Positions 15,010-23,453 of a stretch of 57,858 bases of DNA are shown piece after piece. The first letter of the stretch is position 1; the number at the start of each line of letters is the position of its first letter. The translations under genes and the position numbers were made by a program. This DNA is from an uncultured Clostridium sp. Lineage in GTDB: Bacteria; Bacillota; Clostridia; TANB77; CAG-508. Where the stretch lies: positions 1-57,858 of the forward strand of contig CAMCQH010000009.1 of the NCBI GenBank assembly GCA_945877035.1, given 5' to 3'. Below the pieces are notes generated by a model. That model saw only the letters and a program-made list of their open reading frames with translations. It had not been told where the DNA came from and did not search any database.

Positions 15010-16257
15010 ATGATTTTAGAACAATTAATTTTTACTATATTTGCATTTGGTCTATTTGTCTATATTTTTTTCAAAATGATGAAAAACAATGACACAAACT
15101 ATATAGGAATATTAGTAATGCAAGCAATAGGAATAGCTTTAAACTTTATATCAGTATCAATAAAAAAAGAATTAGGACCATTTTTTCTAATAATAAAATA
15201 CATATTAGGAATTATAATACCAGTTGCTATTATAGTAATAGAAAAAAGAGGAGTTCCATTAATTCAAGTTTTAAATGTTGCTAAAGCAAAAATATATTTA
15301 AAATTAGGAAATAACAAAAAAGCAAAAGAACAATTAATAAATTTGGTAACAAAATATCCAGAAAACTATATAGGACACAAGATGTTGGCTGAAATCTACG
15401 AATTAGAAGGTGGAATGAGAAAAGCCATAGATGAATATGTACAAGCAATCGATGTAAATAAAAAAGATTATGATTCATATTACAAAATTGCGGAATTGCT
15501 AAATAATTTAGATAAAGCTGATGAAGCATCAGAAATGTTATTTAATTTATTAAGTAAAAAGCCAGACTATTATAAAGCAACTGAGTTATTGGGTGATATA
15601 TTACTATCAAAGGAAATGTATAAAGAAGCAGCAAATATATATCAGGATGCCCTTAAATATAATCCATTAAGTTTTGATTTGAACTATAATTTGGGAATAG
15701 CCTATACAATGCTTAATGATTTTCAAAATGCAAAAATATGTTATGAAAGAGCAGCAGAAATAAATTCACTTATCTTTAATTCAAAATATTCATTGGCAGA
15801 AATAGCTTTAATATATAAAGAATTAGATGAAGCAGAAAAATATTTCATGGAGGCTTTGGAAGAAGATAAATTAGCAGCTGATAGTTATTTTGAGCTTTCA
15901 AAAATTTCAATGATTAAAGGTGAGAGTGAAAAAGCAATTCAATTTGCAAATATTGCAATAGATATAGATGCAGCAAAAGTTGTTCCAAAAATAAAAAAAG
16001 ATCCAATTTTTATACCTGTTATTGCTAGAATATCTATACCATTTAATATAAATATGCCAGAAGATAATGAAATAGATGAACAAGAAAATAAATTTGAAGA
16101 AAAAGAAATAATTGCTAAAAAACATTTAGAGGATATGTCTGATATAACTAGAAATTTAAGTTATGATGATATAAAAATGTTGAAAAAGGATAATTCAGGC
16201 AAAAGTAAAAGATATATAGAAGAAAACCAAATTAATGAACAAAAGGAAATTGAGTAA
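15010..16257 (+). CDS. membrane-anchored tetratricopeptide-repeat protein
   Basis: The protein has 415 residues. Two or three N-terminal membrane helices (residues 1-80) are followed by at least six TPR units (about 90-320), for example AKEQLINLVTKYPENYIGH, ANIYQDALKYNPLSFD and AKICYERAAEINSL. An acidic, low-complexity tail follows. TPR domains bind partner proteins, and the membrane anchor suggests a scaffold at the inner face of the cell membrane. The partner is unknown. It starts after GGAGG at 15010. A heptamer palindrome follows the stop. Confidence 0.8.
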   Translation: MILEQLIFTIFAFGLFVYIFFKMMKNNDTNYIGILVMQAIGIALNFISVSIKKELGPFFLIIKYILGIIIPVAIIVIEKRGVPLIQVLNVAKAKIYLKLGNNKKAKEQLINLVTKYPENYIGHKMLAEIYELEGGMRKAIDEYVQAIDVNKKDYDSYYKIAELLNNLDKADEASEMLFNLLSKKPDYYKATELLGDILLSKEMYKEAANIYQDALKYNPLSFDLNYNLGIAYTMLNDFQNAKICYERAAEINSLIFNSKYSLAEIALIYKELDEAEKYFMEALEEDKLAADSYFELSKISMIKGESEKAIQFANIAIDIDAAKVVPKIKKDPIFIPVIARISIPFNINMPEDNEIDEQENKFEEKEIIAKKHLEDMSDITRNLSYDDIKMLKKDNSGKSKRYIEENQINEQKEIE

Positions 16258-16261
16258 GAGA

Positions 16262-16336
16262 AGTTAGAAGTCAGATGTCAGATGTCGGAAGTCAGAAATT
16301 AGAAGTCTGACCTCTGACCTCCGACTTCTGACATCC
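16262..16336. repeat. 7-bp repeat palindrome
   Basis: Purine-rich 7-mers (AGTCAGA, TGTCAGA, TGTCGGA, AGTCAGA, AATTAGA) run to about 16306. They are followed by complementary units (TGACCTC, TGACCTC, CGACTTC, TGACATC) to 16336, so the region can fold into a long imperfect hairpin. It begins right behind the TPR gene and may serve as its terminator. Confidence 0.7.
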
Positions 16337-16422
16337 ATAACAAAATTTAAAACAAATACTCATAAAATCCTAAAAAATAAGTATAATAATAAAGAAATTA
16401 TAATTATAGAAAGAGGGATTTT

Positions 16423-17301
16423 ATGAATACAAATTTTGCTGTTATAGGTGGAGATTTAAGAATAGTAAAGTTAGCAAAAATGCTAGCAGATGATGGAAAT
16501 AAAGTATATACCTATGGATTAGAAAATGCTGAAGAATTAAAAGGAAATCCAAACATTATAATGACAGAAAAATTAACAGATGCTGTAAAAAATGTAGAAA
16601 TTATTGTAGGACCAATTCCATTTTCTAGTAATGGAAAAGATATAAATTCACCATTTAGTGACAAAAAGATATCAATAAGAGAATTGATGCATATTATAAA
16701 TGCAAAAATTTTAATTGCAGGAGCTATCTCGCCAGAAGTTTATGATTTAGCAAATGATGAATATATAGAAATAATAGATATAATGAAAAGGGAAGAACTT
16801 GCAGTTTTAAACACAATATCAACAGCAGAAGGAACAATAGAAATAATAATTGCAAATACCAATAAAATAATACATGGAAGCAAAGTGTTAATATTAGGAT
16901 TCGGAAGAATAGGAAAAGTTCTAGCCAGAAAACTAGCGGGGCTCGCAGCAAAAGTAACATGTGCAGCAAGAAAAGATGAAGATTTAGCTTGGATTAAGGC
17001 TTATGGACATATTGGAACTAATATCAATACAATAGGTGAGAATTTATCTGAATATGATATAATAATTAATACAGTTCCACATTTAATATTAACAGAAGAA
17101 AGAATTAAATATGTTAAAGATGACTGTTTATTAGTTGATTTAGCATCAAATCCGGGTGGAATAGATAAAAAGGCAGCAAAGGATAAAAATTTGAAATTAA
17201 TATGGGCATTGGCTTTGCCTGGAAAGGTTGCACCAGTTACAACAGCAGAATTTATAAAAGATACAGTTTATAATATTTTAAAAGAAATATATAAAAAGTA
17301 G
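16423..17301 (+). CDS. dpaA: dipicolinate synthase subunit A
   Basis: The protein has 292 residues. The N-terminal DpaA domain (FAVIGGDLRIVKLAKMLA) is followed by an NAD(P)-binding Rossmann segment (KVLILGFGRIGKVLARKLAGL, about 155-175) and INTVPHLI. With subunit B the enzyme makes dipicolinate from the lysine-pathway intermediate in the mother cell during sporulation. It implies a spore-forming ancestry. Subunit B (spoVFB), often adjacent, is not in this window; some clostridia use an unrelated electron-transfer flavoprotein-like partner. It starts after AGAGGG at 16423. The uppP gene follows 14 bases after it. Confidence 0.85.
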   Translation: MNTNFAVIGGDLRIVKLAKMLADDGNKVYTYGLENAEELKGNPNIIMTEKLTDAVKNVEIIVGPIPFSSNGKDINSPFSDKKISIRELMHIINAKILIAGAISPEVYDLANDEYIEIIDIMKREELAVLNTISTAEGTIEIIIANTNKIIHGSKVLILGFGRIGKVLARKLAGLAAKVTCAARKDEDLAWIKAYGHIGTNINTIGENLSEYDIIINTVPHLILTEERIKYVKDDCLLVDLASNPGGIDKKAAKDKNLKLIWALALPGKVAPVTTAEFIKDTVYNILKEIYKK

Positions 17302-17315
17302 GAGGAAAAGAAAAA

Positions 17316-18149
17316 ATGAATGAAATTTTACAAGCACTAATTTTAGGAGTAGTACAAGGGCTAACAGAGTTGTTGCCAATATCAAGTTCGGCACATTTAA
17401 ATTTATTCCCATGGGTATTTGGATGGGAAGAAATCAGCGCATCATTTGATGTTGCTTTACATATAGGAACATTATTTGCAATAGTAATATTCTTCTTTAA
17501 AGACTGGATAGAATTAATAAAAGGAGGATATAAACAAGCAATTAAAAAAGAAAAATCAACGGAAGGAAAGATTTTTTGGTACATAGTAATTTCTACAATA
17601 CCAACAGGTATATTATGTTTGATTTTAGATAAAATATCAGAAAAAGTAATAGAAAAACTTGCTTTAGGTTTTAGTGTTGAAGAAAAAATTATAGAAATGT
17701 TTTTAATAGCATTTGCCTTAATTGTTATGGGTATAATCTTATATGTAGTAGATAAAAAAGCAAAATCAAAAGTTGAATATAAAGATATCACATTTAAGCA
17801 ATCTCTTTGGATTTGTATGTCACAAGCAATTGCAGCAGCATTTCCTGGAGTATCAAGATCAGGAATTACAATGACAGTAGGTAGAGGAATGGGGGTAAAA
17901 AGAGAGTCAGTTGCAAAATATTCTTTCTTGTTATCTACACCAATAGTTGCTGCAGCTGCATTGTATGATTTAAAAGATTTTGTATTTAATATACCATTTT
18001 TCATTGGAGTTCTAGCAAGTTTTATAGTTGGAGTAATAGTTATTAAATTCTTACTTGAATATTTGAAAAAAGGTAGTTTTAAAGGATTTGCAATATATAG
18101 AGTTATATTAGGATTATTTATTATTGGGTTATGTATTGTAAGATTATAA
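17316..18149 (+). CDS. uppP: undecaprenyl-diphosphate phosphatase
   Basis: The protein has 277 residues and eight predicted membrane helices. It shows both family signatures: GVVQGLTELLPISSSAHL (residues 10-27) with the catalytic glutamate, and FPGVSRSGITM (about 179) with the active-site Arg/Ser. It dephosphorylates undecaprenyl diphosphate to the lipid carrier of peptidoglycan and glycan synthesis, and raises bacitracin tolerance. It is behind TAGGAGG, probably co-transcribed with dpaA. A strong bidirectional terminator follows. Confidence 0.95.
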   Translation: MNEILQALILGVVQGLTELLPISSSAHLNLFPWVFGWEEISASFDVALHIGTLFAIVIFFFKDWIELIKGGYKQAIKKEKSTEGKIFWYIVISTIPTGILCLILDKISEKVIEKLALGFSVEEKIIEMFLIAFALIVMGIILYVVDKKAKSKVEYKDITFKQSLWICMSQAIAAAFPGVSRSGITMTVGRGMGVKRESVAKYSFLLSTPIVAAAALYDLKDFVFNIPFFIGVLASFIVGVIVIKFLLEYLKKGSFKGFAIYRVILGLFIIGLCIVRL

Positions 18150-18168
18150 AATATTTTATATAATATAA

Positions 18169-18207
18169 AAAAGAACTTAAATTTTTAATAATTTAAGTTC
18201 TTTTTTA
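18169..18207. terminator. bidirectional terminator between convergent genes
   Basis: AAGAACTTAAATT (18171-18183) pairs with AATTTAAGTTCTT (18190-18202), with A-rich sequence before and TTTTTT after. It serves uppP on the plus strand and the VWA gene on the minus strand. Confidence 0.85.
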
Positions 18208-18244
18208 GCATTTAAATTTAGTATTTAAATATTTAATTTTTATA

Positions 18245-19633
18245 TTATTTAATTTTATTTTTTAATATAAAATATCTAATTCCAAAAATAGTTGAAACAA
18301 TTACAATTAATGCAATACATCCAAACAAAGTTGATGTTCCTGCTTTAGGCAATTCTTTAGGTAACTCTTCTTGAACTTTAGGTTCTGTAAGTTTTATTTT
18401 TGGACTAATATCAGAAGTTTTAGTATCAGTCTTATTAGAAGAATCAGTATATGTTAAATCTAATTTGCTATTTGTATTTAAAACTTTATCAACAATTTTT
18501 TCATCATATTTTTCATTAAGTTTTAATTTGTATTGAACAATAGCTGTTTCACCAGATTTTAATTCTGGAATAGTCCAAGTAATTGAATTAGTTGTTTTAT
18601 CAATTGAAGTAGAAATTTCTCCAATATTAGCTTCTTCTACATATGAAAAACTAAAATTATCAACTATTTCTTTAGGAAAAACATCTGTTACTTTAATATC
18701 AGTAAATGTTTGACCTACAGGGACTAAATCATTATAAATATTTGTTTTTATTGTATCTTCAATTTTATCATCTTGAATATAATAGAATTTTCCAATAGTA
18801 GGTTTTGCTTCTGTTCCAAATATTTCTTGTATAATTTGATTATATGTTTTTGTTGTTGTAACTCCTAATATATCTGGATTAGTATCACCATTTACAATTC
18901 CAGTTAACATTACAAAAACATTTTTAGTGATATTTGATAAACTTTGTAATGAAGTTTTAGTTTTAGATATTACATCATCTGAATAATATTTTTTGTCATA
19001 ATCTACTGCAACATTTGGAACACCATCTGTTAGAATAATCATATATTTATGAGAATTATCAGTTTCCTCTGTAAAATATTTTTTAGCTAATTGAATACCA
19101 GCATCTAAATTTGTTCTTGGACCATTGTATTCAATATTTGAAACAGCAGAAATTAAAGCTTTTGAATCGTTTGATAAATTAGATACAAGTTTGGCATCTT
19201 CAATTGTTCCTTCTTTTGATATTTCAGTATTAGTTGAAAAACTTACAACACCAATTTTTAAATTAGAATTATCTTCTAAAAGATTTGTGATTAAAGTTTT
19301 AGCAGAATCTACAACTAAATCTTCTCTTGTTTTATTTCCAGTTACAGTATTTTTCATACTATCTGAATTATCAATTACTAACATTATTTCACCAGTTGGT
19401 TTTATGCTTTTTTCATTATTTGAAACTTTTAATTGAATAGTAACTTCTTTATTAGCTAAATCTTTTGAAACAAGCTTTTTTTCTAATGAAGAAGCTGTAC
19501 CGAAGTTTATAGTACATACAGGTTCTTCCACAACTGACATTGTTACATCTTTATATGCAGCACTTGAAATTGTTGCAATAAAGGTAATTAATAAAAATAT
19601 AACTAATACAATTTTTAAATTGATTTTTTTCAT
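18245..19633 (-). CDS. cell-wall-anchored von Willebrand factor A protein
   Basis: The protein has 462 residues. A signal peptide (1-25, ending ISSAA) is followed by a VWA domain with the MIDAS motif Asp88-x-Ser90-x-Ser92 (VIDNSDSM) and ILTDGVPNVAVD, then a beta-rich region. At the C-terminus ELPKAGTSTLF precedes a hydrophobic helix and a basic tail, a sortase signal of the LPxAG variety. The protein should be displayed on the cell wall and bind metal-dependently to a ligand, perhaps as an adhesin or pilus-like component. Ribosome site AAGGAGAGA precedes ATG 19633. It is a single gene on the minus strand. Confidence 0.85.
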   Translation of the reverse strand: MKKINLKIVLVIFLLITFIATISSAAYKDVTMSVVEEPVCTINFGTASSLEKKLVSKDLANKEVTIQLKVSNNEKSIKPTGEIMLVIDNSDSMKNTVTGNKTREDLVVDSAKTLITNLLEDNSNLKIGVVSFSTNTEISKEGTIEDAKLVSNLSNDSKALISAVSNIEYNGPRTNLDAGIQLAKKYFTEETDNSHKYMIILTDGVPNVAVDYDKKYYSDDVISKTKTSLQSLSNITKNVFVMLTGIVNGDTNPDILGVTTTKTYNQIIQEIFGTEAKPTIGKFYYIQDDKIEDTIKTNIYNDLVPVGQTFTDIKVTDVFPKEIVDNFSFSYVEEANIGEISTSIDKTTNSITWTIPELKSGETAIVQYKLKLNEKYDEKIVDKVLNTNSKLDLTYTDSSNKTDTKTSDISPKIKLTEPKVQEELPKELPKAGTSTLFGCIALIVIVSTIFGIRYFILKNKIK

Positions 19634-19735
19634 TTGAACATCTCTCCTTAAAATATATTTATATATATTTTAATATAAAAATATGTAAAAAACAATGATT
19701 TTGTAGAATTTTTTTTTGAATTATGTTATTATAAT

Positions 19736-19775
19736 GTTACAATTCATAGTTTAAAAATAGGCTGTGACTTGTAAC
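19736..19775. repeat. MITE-like palindrome, short copy
   Basis: GTTACAATTCATAG (19736-19749) pairs imperfectly with CTGTGACTTGTAAC (19762-19775). It is the same family and length as the copy at 11354. Flanks are ATTATAAT and ATTATATA, a degraded or chance duplication. It sits 25 bases before dxs. Confidence 0.65.
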
Positions 19776-19800
19776 ATTATATAAATATAGGGAGACAAAA

Positions 19801-21663
19801 ATGTTAGAAAAAATTAATTCACCAGAAGATTTAAAAAAATTAAATATAGAAGAAAAACAAAAATTAGCACAAGAAATAAGAGAATATATATTACAAGTTG
19901 TATCAGAAACCGGAGGACACCTAGCATCAAATTTAGGAGTTGTAGAGCTTACACTTGCACTACATAGTGTGTTCAACATGCCAACAGATAAAATTGTTTG
20001 GGATGTTGGACATCAAGCATATGTACATAAAATAATTACAGGAAGAAGAGAAGAATTTAAAACTTTAAGAAAATTAAATGGATTATCCGGTTTTCCAAAA
20101 ATAAATGAATCAGAATATGATAGTTTTGATACAGGACATAGCAGTACATCAATATCAGCAGCTTTAGGAATGGCAAGGGCAAGAGATTTAAAAGGAGAAG
20201 ATAATCAAGTAATTGCTGTAATTGGTGATGGTGCATTAACAGGAGGAATGGCTTTAGAGGCTTTAAATGATGCAGGATGTAGCAAAACTAAAATGATAGT
20301 AATATTAAATGATAATGAAATGAGTATAGCTAAAAACATTGGTGGACTGAACATGTTTTTAAGTAAATTAAGAACAAAAAAATTATATACAAAATCCAAT
20401 GTATCTGCAAAAAAATTGATTAGTAAAATACCAGTTATAGGAAAACCAATTGTAAAAATAATACAAAGAATAAAAAGAAGTATAAAACAATTAATTATAC
20501 CAAAAATGTTTTTTGAAGATATTGGATTTACATACCTTGGACCAGTTAATGGACATGATATAGAACAATTGCAAAATATAATGAAGCTTAGTAAACAAGT
20601 AGAAGGACCTGTATTAATACATGTATTAACTAAAAAAGGAAAAGGATATAAAATAGCTGAAGAAAATCCAGATAAATTTCATGCAACTTCTCCATTTGAT
20701 ATTGAAACAGGAAAAACAAAAAAAGAAAAGAAAGCTGATTATTCAAAAATATTTGGTGAAAAATTGGTAGATTTAGCAAAAAAAGATAAAAGAATAGTGA
20801 CAGTAACAGCATCAATGAAAGATGGAACAGGCTTAGCTAAATTTGCAAAAGAATTTCCAGAAAGATTTTTTGATATAGGAATAGCAGAGCAACATGCTAT
20901 AACAATGGCAGCAGGAATGGCAAAAGAAGGAATGATACCATTTGTTCCAATATATTCATCATTTTATCAAAGAGCATATGACCAAGTTATACATGATGTT
21001 GCAATTCAAAATTTACCAGTTATAATGTGTGTAGACAGAGCAGGAGTTGTAGGAGCTGATGGAGAAACACATCAAGGAACTTTAGATATGTCATTTTTTA
21101 GATTAGTTCCAAATTTGACAATAATGGCACCAAAAGATTTTAAAGAACTAGAAGATATGATGGAATTTGCAGTTGGTTTAAATAAGCCAGTGGTAATTAG
21201 ATACCCAAGAGGCGGAGAAGATGAAAAGGTAAAATTTGAAAAACATGAAGAAATCAAATTAGGAAAAGCAGAGGTTTTAAAAGAAGGACAAGATATAAGC
21301 ATAATAGCAATAGGAAAAAGAGTTTCAAAAGCAATGCAAGTGGCTGAAAATTATAAAAATGAAGGAATAGATGCAGAAGTAATAAATGCTAGATTTTTAA
21401 AACCATTAGATGTAGATATTATTAAAAAGTCTATTAAAAAAACAAAAAATGTATTAATATTAGAAGATGGAACAAAAATAAATGGACTTGGAACAGCAAT
21501 AGAGGAATTGATAGTAGAAGAAAAATTGCAAGGGGTAGAATTACAAAAATATGCTTGGCCAGATGAATTTATTAAGCATGGTAAAGTAGAAGAATTGGAA
21601 GAAATTTATGAGCAATGTCCAAAAGGGACGGTTCTTTTTAAGATAGCTGTTCGAACGGAGTGA
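19801..21663 (+). CDS. dxs: 1-deoxy-D-xylulose-5-phosphate synthase
   Basis: The protein has 620 residues, full length for the family. The thiamine-diphosphate site is visible as GDGALTGGMALEALND and the following NDNEMSIAKNIGG; SETGGHLASNLGVVELT and WDVGHQAYVHKIITG are also typical. The transketolase-type pyrimidine domain carries IGIAEQHAITMAAGMA. It condenses pyruvate and glyceraldehyde-3-phosphate, the first step of the methylerythritol phosphate route to isoprenoids, including the carrier lipid handled by UppP. ATG 19801 follows AGGGAG. The last residues (CPKGTVLFKIAVRTE) are encoded by an invading GGGAC-type palindrome, so the C-terminus is altered or extended by the repeat. Confidence 0.95.
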   Translation: MLEKINSPEDLKKLNIEEKQKLAQEIREYILQVVSETGGHLASNLGVVELTLALHSVFNMPTDKIVWDVGHQAYVHKIITGRREEFKTLRKLNGLSGFPKINESEYDSFDTGHSSTSISAALGMARARDLKGEDNQVIAVIGDGALTGGMALEALNDAGCSKTKMIVILNDNEMSIAKNIGGLNMFLSKLRTKKLYTKSNVSAKKLISKIPVIGKPIVKIIQRIKRSIKQLIIPKMFFEDIGFTYLGPVNGHDIEQLQNIMKLSKQVEGPVLIHVLTKKGKGYKIAEENPDKFHATSPFDIETGKTKKEKKADYSKIFGEKLVDLAKKDKRIVTVTASMKDGTGLAKFAKEFPERFFDIGIAEQHAITMAAGMAKEGMIPFVPIYSSFYQRAYDQVIHDVAIQNLPVIMCVDRAGVVGADGETHQGTLDMSFFRLVPNLTIMAPKDFKELEDMMEFAVGLNKPVVIRYPRGGEDEKVKFEKHEEIKLGKAEVLKEGQDISIIAIGKRVSKAMQVAENYKNEGIDAEVINARFLKPLDVDIIKKSIKKTKNVLILEDGTKINGLGTAIEELIVEEKLQGVELQKYAWPDEFIKHGKVEELEEIYEQCPKGTVLFKIAVRTE

Positions 21664-21720
21664 GTTACAGATATCTTATGCCGTAGCTAGACAAAATGTC
21701 CAAATGGGACAGATCTTAAA
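21616..21720. repeat. paired GGGAC/TGTCC repeat at the end of dxs
   Basis: TGTCCAAAAGGGACGGTTCT (21616-21635) and TGTCCAAATGGGACAGATCT (21698-21717) are two near-identical 20-base blocks about 80 bases apart. The first overlaps the dxs coding end and the second precedes the ylmH ribosome site. Related blocks lie at 33856-33961, 54202 and 55622. Confidence 0.55.
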
Positions 21721-21739
21721 ATAAAAGTGGGAGATAAAA

Positions 21740-22543
21740 ATGGATAAACAGAAAATCTTAAGTGATTACAAAAAACAAGAAGATAAAATATTATTAGCAC
21801 AAGTACTAGATAAAATAGAATTTTCAATTCAAAGAGAAAAATTAGAATATACTGATTTTCTTGATATGTATCAAATTTCATTAGTAAAAAGTTTTATGAA
21901 AAAAATTGATTTTGAAAACTATATTTTATATGGTGGATTTGAAAATGCAGAGAGAAATATTCTTATAATATACCCAGATAAATATAATGCTAATATGATA
22001 GAAAAAAATTATTCTAAAATTATCAAAGTTATTAGAATTACACTAAATGATGAGGAAAAAGGAAAATATTCACATAGAAATTATTTGGGCGGAATTGTTA
22101 AAGTTGGCATGAAAAGAGAAAAAGTAGGGGATATTTTAGTTTCTGAGGATGGAGCAGATATTTTGGTAAAAGATGAAACTACTGAAACTTTAAAACAGGA
22201 GATTGGAACTCTTACTAGGTTTGAAAATTCTAAAATTGAAATTGTTGACTTACAAGATTTAAGACAACAAGAGATTAAAGTAGAAGAATTAAGTATTATT
22301 GTACCATCTTTAAGACTTGATAATTTCGTATCTGATTTAGCTAAAACATCTAGAAGTAAAGCATCTCAAATTATTGATAGTGAAAGAGTTTTTATTAATG
22401 GACAAAATGAGACTAAAGCTTCTAAACAAGTCAAGTTAGGAGATATTATTACTATTAGAGGAAAAGGAAGATTTATTGTTAAAGAATTTTCTGGAACAAC
22501 TAGAAGCGGAAGAACTGTTGTTAAAATTGAAAAATATGTATAA
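21740..22543 (+). CDS. ylmH: YlmH-like RNA-binding protein with S4 domain
   Basis: The protein has 267 residues. The C-terminal S4 domain (about 190-260: LRLDNFVSDLAKTSRSKASQ, VFINGQNETKASKQV, GDIITIRGKGRF) binds RNA. The N-terminal part has the YlmH pattern RNILIIYPD and HRNYLGGIVKVGMKREKVGDI. YlmH homologues act on ribosomes in a rescue/quality-control pathway and are often linked to division genes; here the gene stands alone between dxs and a small ORF. It starts after GGGAG at 21740. No frameshift or truncation is seen. Confidence 0.88.
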   Translation: MDKQKILSDYKKQEDKILLAQVLDKIEFSIQREKLEYTDFLDMYQISLVKSFMKKIDFENYILYGGFENAERNILIIYPDKYNANMIEKNYSKIIKVIRITLNDEEKGKYSHRNYLGGIVKVGMKREKVGDILVSEDGADILVKDETTETLKQEIGTLTRFENSKIEIVDLQDLRQQEIKVEELSIIVPSLRLDNFVSDLAKTSRSKASQIIDSERVFINGQNETKASKQVKLGDIITIRGKGRFIVKEFSGTTRSGRTVVKIEKYV

Positions 22544-22582
22544 AGTAAGTTTGCATTAATAGTAAAAAATATATGAAAATTA

Positions 22583-22611
22583 TTGATTTTATAATAAAAA
22601 TAAATTATAAT
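22583..22611 (+). promoter_or_regulatory. sigma-A promoter for the 44-residue ORF
   Basis: TTGATT (22583-22588), 17 bases, TATAAT (22606-22611). The 44-codon ORF begins at 22659 behind AAGGAGG. Confidence 0.65.
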
Positions 22612-22658
22612 GTTAATATCCTTTTCAAAGGAAATCTTTAGGAAAGGAGGAAATCTTT

Positions 22659-22793
22659 ATGACATATGCAGATTTAGTATGGCATCTGATTGAGTGTTTA
22701 CAACAAAAAGAAAAAGAATTAAATCAAGTTAATGAGATAATTCAAAAAAACAACATAATATTAGAGCGCCAAAAGCAAGATGAGGCAGAATAG
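22659..22793 (+). CDS. 44-residue coiled-coil protein
   Basis: ATG 22659 lies behind an excellent GGAAAGGAGG site and has its own promoter and terminator, so this is a free-standing small gene. The product (MTYADLVWHLIECLQQKEKE onward) is one long amphipathic helix with heptad spacing, ending ERQKQDEAE. It uses CTG, GAG and CGC codons that are uncommon in its neighbours, which may reflect recent arrival. Function is unknown; a small oligomeric regulator or antitoxin-like partner is possible but not shown. Confidence 0.6.
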   Translation: MTYADLVWHLIECLQQKEKELNQVNEIIQKNNIILERQKQDEAE

Positions 22794-22798
22794 CCGAT

Positions 22799-22837
22799 AG
22801 AATACACAGTTCTACCACGCTGTGTGTTCTTTTTTTA
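22799..22837 (+). terminator. terminator of the 44-residue ORF
   Basis: AGAATACACAG (22799-22809) pairs with CTGTGTGTTCT (22820-22830), followed by seven T residues. Confidence 0.85.
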
Positions 22838-22840
22838 CGT

Positions 22841-22873
22841 AAAAAAAGATTAAGTGCTACCACACACTTAATC
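22841..22873 (-). terminator. terminator of the tsaE-tsaB-rimI operon
   Basis: GATTAAGTG (22848-22856) and CACTTAATC (22865-22873) form a perfect 9-bp stem. On the minus strand it is followed by seven T residues (22847-22841). Its loop contains CTACCAC, like the adjacent plus-strand terminator. Confidence 0.75.
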
Positions 22874-22973
22874 GGATATCTTTATGACATTTTTGTTAAC
22901 TTAAGTTAAATATAGTATACTACTTTTTTTATTATATGTCAAATTTTTTTAAAAATTCATTTTAAAAAATTTT

Positions 22974-23423
22974 TTAAAGTTTTTTACCTAAAATTTTACT
23001 CATTATAATAGCATCACTTTCACCATTATAATATTTTTTTCTAATTCCAATATGATCAAAATTAAATTTATCATATAAACGAATAGCAGATAAATTATGC
23101 TCATTAACCTCTAAAGTAATAGTTTTCAAATTATTATCCATAGCATAAGAAATTAGATTTTCTAAAAGAATAGAGCCGATACCATTATGTCTAAAAGTTT
23201 TTTTTACAACAATATTCATAATATCAGCCTCATCAACAATTACTTTTAAGCCAGCAAAACCAACAATTTCATTATTATTTTTGGCAACTATAAAATGAGA
23301 ATTTTCACTATTTAATTCTTGCTTAAAAGCAGAAAATGTCCAAAAATTATCAAATTCTGTAAACAAAATATTTTGTATAGAATTTAAATCATCTAAAGTC
23401 ATTTTTTCAATTTCTAAATCCAT
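22974..23423 (-). CDS. rimI: GNAT acetyltransferase, ribosomal-protein-alanine type
   Basis: The protein has 149 residues with a complete GNAT fold. FIVAKNNNEIVGFAGLKV is followed by the acetyl-CoA loop FRHNGIGSILLENLI (Q/RxxGxG/A) and LEVNEHNLSAIRLYDKFNF with IGIRKKYY, the pattern of RimI. It acetylates the N-terminal alanine of a ribosomal protein; substrate breadth in Gram-positives is uncertain. It is the last gene of the minus-strand group tsaE-tsaB-rimI, a common arrangement in Firmicutes. ATG 23423 follows GGAG. Confidence 0.9.
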   Translation of the reverse strand: MDLEIEKMTLDDLNSIQNILFTEFDNFWTFSAFKQELNSENSHFIVAKNNNEIVGFAGLKVIVDEADIMNIVVKKTFRHNGIGSILLENLISYAMDNNLKTITLEVNEHNLSAIRLYDKFNFDHIGIRKKYYNGESDAIIMSKILGKKL

Positions 23424-23453
23424 AATTAATCTCCAGTCTAGCTAAATAATTTT

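Noticed and set aside
16262..16336. CRISPR or tandem satellite array
   Set aside because: Units are 7 bases with no spacers and are arranged as two complementary arms, so a palindromic repeat fits better.
17252..18004. Minus-strand ORF of 250 codons opposite uppP
   Set aside because: It covers most of an unmistakable uppP. It has no ribosome site and its composition (Ile/Ser/Phe-rich) is typical of antisense frames here.
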